A stretch of DNA of 34,913 nt, taken from assembly GCA_030550155.1 (NCBI GenBank), contig JAUQPZ010000017.1, forward strand, positions 1 to 34,913, given 5' to 3'. The DNA is from Thermoproteota archaeon. Its GTDB lineage: Archaea > Thermoproteota > Nitrososphaeria_A > Caldarchaeales > Calditenuaceae. Under the pieces are notes generated by a model. It made no database searches and was not told where the DNA came from. It saw only the letters and a program-made list of their open reading frames with translations. Each line of letters begins with the position of its first letter. The stretch's first letter is position 1. Shown here one piece after another: positions 32,944 to 34,913 of the stretch. The position numbers and the translations under genes were made by a program.

Positions 32944-33344
32944 ATGGCGATGGAATTGATTAACTGGGAGGACAAGCCCTTTTACTGCCGGGCTTGCAAA
33001 ATTTGGTAGATTCTGAACATTTCAAAAACCACGGCATGTATCCCATGCCTATCGTCAAGCTATACTGTCTGGAGCCGTTGGTAGACATCTACTGCGTGTT
33101 CTGCAGGCAACCCGTCGGTAAGGAAAATGTCGGCTCGCCCCTCTCCCCTGGACTGGTTAAAAAACTATCAAAACATTTTCCGAGCTGTTTTGCTGAGTCC
33201 GCTGAAGGCTGGTCAGACGAGGCTGGAAGACTTATCGAATACTTTCTTCTTAAACATCTTTTCAGCAGGCCTAGGGATAGGCTACGCATTTCAGTTAACC
33301 TCCCACAGGCTGAAACAATCCGGGACATTGGTCTTCAACGCTGA
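32944..33344 (+). pseudogene. Possible frameshifted double-CxxC protein
   Basis: ATG 32944 frame gives MAMELINWEDKPFYCRACKIW then stop; the -1 frame continues ...VDSEHFKNHGMYPMPIVKLYCLEPLVDIYCVFCRQPVGKENV.... Confidence 0.4.
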
Positions 33345-33441
33345 TTAGCATTCTGTATCGTCGTTGAGTTCCGGCCGCTTTTTGTGAGATGACTTCCTTA
33401 CCAAGCCGTGTCCGCAGCCTCCAGAACACTGCTGACATGGT

Positions 33442-33610
33442 TTACGTACATGTAAGCACCCCATCCATGGAACCGTTGAAAAACCTAGCTATCTCCCTGG
33501 CAACCCTCCTCTGGGCGTGTGGAAGAGCGCTCGCCGAGTCAGCCAATGTGTTGTCGAAGTCGAAGGAAACAGCCTTCAACCCACGCCCCATCAAAAACCT
33601 TTTACTCATA
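33442..33610 (-). pseudogene. 5' fragment of a HAD-family hydrolase
   Basis: GLKAVSFDFDNTLADSASALPHAQRRVAREIARFF contains HAD motif I; the frame stops soon after with no downstream HAD motifs visible. Confidence 0.55.
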
Positions 33611-33731
33611 GAAAGACCTGCTCTTGGTTGCTCACCAACTTGGCGGATATTAGCCCTGGCCGGATCTGACGAAGGCAAACTGTGGGGAGGCGACGGTATC
33701 GAAAGAAGCATCAAAGCGCTCACAACTATCC

Positions 33732-33932
33732 ATGCGACAGTTCTCGGAGACCGTGGCCGACATCGGCCGCGGTCTTCACGGCGGAGAACCCAACGCATGC
33801 AGCGAATACCTCGTCATAAAAAGCGATGAAACAGAACTCAAGCTCAGCAGCAAAGCATCCCTGGTTTTGGAGAAAAACGACGTGCTGGTCATCAGAACCG
33901 CGGGCGGCGGAGGATACGGAAAAAAGGAATGA
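33732..33932 (+). pseudogene. 3' fragment of hydantoinase B / oxoprolinase (HyuB)-like gene
   Basis: GLHGGEPNACSEYLVIKSDETELKLSSKASLVLEKNDVLVIRTAGGGGYGKKE matches the conserved C-terminal GGGGYG end of HyuB. Confidence 0.65.
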
Positions 33933-33947
33933 AAAAATGTCTGGGCT

Positions 33948-34616
33948 TTATTTGTTCATGACCGCGGTTGCCACAGCCTGCTCTGCCACCACCATTTTTC
34001 GGAGTTTTTCAATCAATTCAGGCAACACTTCTCTCGGGATGAAGACAACGAGCTCGTCGGGAGAATAGCCTGCACGTAGACGGCTAGGCGTGCAGCCCAA
34101 GCTGATTACAGCCGTCTTGTCGTTTATTGATATCGGAACCCCCATACACGCTGGCCTTCCAACAAGCTTCACTGAAATGCACGACGATATAACCATGGCT
34201 TGCTCGGCGTTGCAGAACAAAACAGCTACATCCGGCTCAAAGGGAATGAATCTCATTGGGCCGTATGAAACTGTGCTGCTTTGATGCTTAACCGACGGCA
34301 ATTGTTTAATATCCTTCTCCGTTATCCATCCCGCGCCGACTAATAAGTCGACGTCATTGTATCCACATCCAACTCCAACGCTAGAAACATCGGTAAACCC
34401 ATGTGTGACGGCGCCAATACTACAGCTCAAGTGATGCTGTCGCTCTGTCTTGAAGAAATTCGCAGTAGCCAATGTCCAGAAGGCACAACTCGCAGGGACT
34501 GAATGTCTATAAACCTGTAGATTCTTCCCGCTTTCATTTCTAAACGATATTCCTATGACAGGTCGTCGGAGACGCAATAGCTGTTCGATTTCCTCGGCGA
34601 TAGCGTTATAATTCAT
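33948..34616 (-). CDS. DUF169 family protein
   Basis: Overall pattern RRPVIGISF...PASCAFWTLA...LSCSIGAVTHGF...PDVAVLFCNAEQAMVISS...GRPACMGVPISINDKTAVISLGCTPSRLRAGYSPDELVVFIP is DUF169-like. Confidence 0.75.
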   Translation of the reverse strand: MNYNAIAEEIEQLLRLRRPVIGISFRNESGKNLQVYRHSVPASCAFWTLATANFFKTERQHHLSCSIGAVTHGFTDVSSVGVGCGYNDVDLLVGAGWITEKDIKQLPSVKHQSSTVSYGPMRFIPFEPDVAVLFCNAEQAMVISSCISVKLVGRPACMGVPISINDKTAVISLGCTPSRLRAGYSPDELVVFIPREVLPELIEKLRKMVVAEQAVATAVMNK

Positions 34617-34638
34617 GGTTCTATTGCAGTGTCTGTCA

Positions 34639-34684
34639 AATTTAGGCTTTACCTAAATTCTCATTTTTAGGTAATACCTAAAAA
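34639..34684. promoter_or_regulatory. Two tandem palindromic operator-like sites upstream of the DUF169 gene
   Basis: AATTTAGG-CTTTA-CCTAAATT (34639-34659) and TTTTTAGGTA-A-TACCTAAAAA (34664-34684), both containing TTTAGG-N5-CCTAAA, centres 25 bp apart. Confidence 0.7.
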
Positions 34685-34853
34685 TCTAACCATCTCCATA
34701 GTTAAAAACTCCCTACACACGTTCCGTAGTTTGTGAACACTCTGTTTGATTTTTCCCCTTTCATCGGGAGAGCTTATCTGTTACTTGTCTAAAGACGTGT
34801 GGTGCCAGCTGCGGCCTGATGGGCTTAAAAACACCCTCTTAATGGTTTACTCG

Positions 34854-34913
34854 ATGAAGTTGTGTGTTTGCGGAAGTATGGTTAAAGAAGACAAGGCTTG
34901 TGAATGTGGACGG
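34854..34913 (+). CDS. N-terminus of a zinc-ribbon-like protein running off the right edge
   Basis: MKLCVCGSMVKEDKACECGR; TATA-like GCTTAAAAAC about 25-30 nt upstream. Confidence 0.4.
   Translation, partial: MKLCVCGSMVKEDKACECGR

Noticed and set aside
33389-33829. 146-aa plus-strand ORF
   Set aside because: Antisense to the HAD-like fragment and overlapping the HyuB-like fragment; sequence looks non-natural with an Arg-rich end.
1-34913. CRISPR array, tRNA or rRNA genes, diversity-generating retroelement
   Set aside because: No regularly spaced direct repeats, no cloverleaf-like candidate noticed by eye, and no reverse-transcriptase ORF or VR/TR-like pair seen.

Overview
Archaeal chromosomal window, probably a thermophilic Thermoproteota-type host judged from the MptA/MptE pterin genes, the archaeal-type AsnRS and TATA-type promoters. 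I have not verified the lineage. Between about 2.87 and 22.35 kb lies a compact head-tailed provirus-like cassette of siphovirus type. It encodes TerL, tail hub and adhesin-like proteins, tape measure, a gp10-like protein, tail-assembly chaperones, tail tube, a subtilisin-like S8 protease, connectors, an HK97-fold major capsid protein, a prohead protease, an ABC-ATPase/GNAT fusion (COG2401-like) and a divergently transcribed portal. A regulatory end carries two ribbon-helix-helix proteins and a ParB-like protein. I see no integrase, replication gene or recognisable lysin in the window, so it may be a defective provirus, a partial one, or a gene-transfer-agent-like domesticated element. Flanking cellular genes include a Thr-rich membrane protein with a cupredoxin-like tail, asnS, mptA, mptE, MTA phosphorylase, a transmembrane-only ABC half, a Gfo/Idh/MocA oxidoreductase and a DUF169 protein preceded by two perfect palindromes. 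The stretch from 31.7 to 33.95 kb is a gene graveyard with a Holliday-junction-resolvase-like pseudogene and HAD and HyuB fragments. The strongest items for follow-up are the candidate -1 frameshift (C CCT TTT) in the tail chaperone gene, the ABC-GNAT fusion in the head module, the virion-operon subtilisin, the unusual TerL/portal layout, and the palindromic operator regions.
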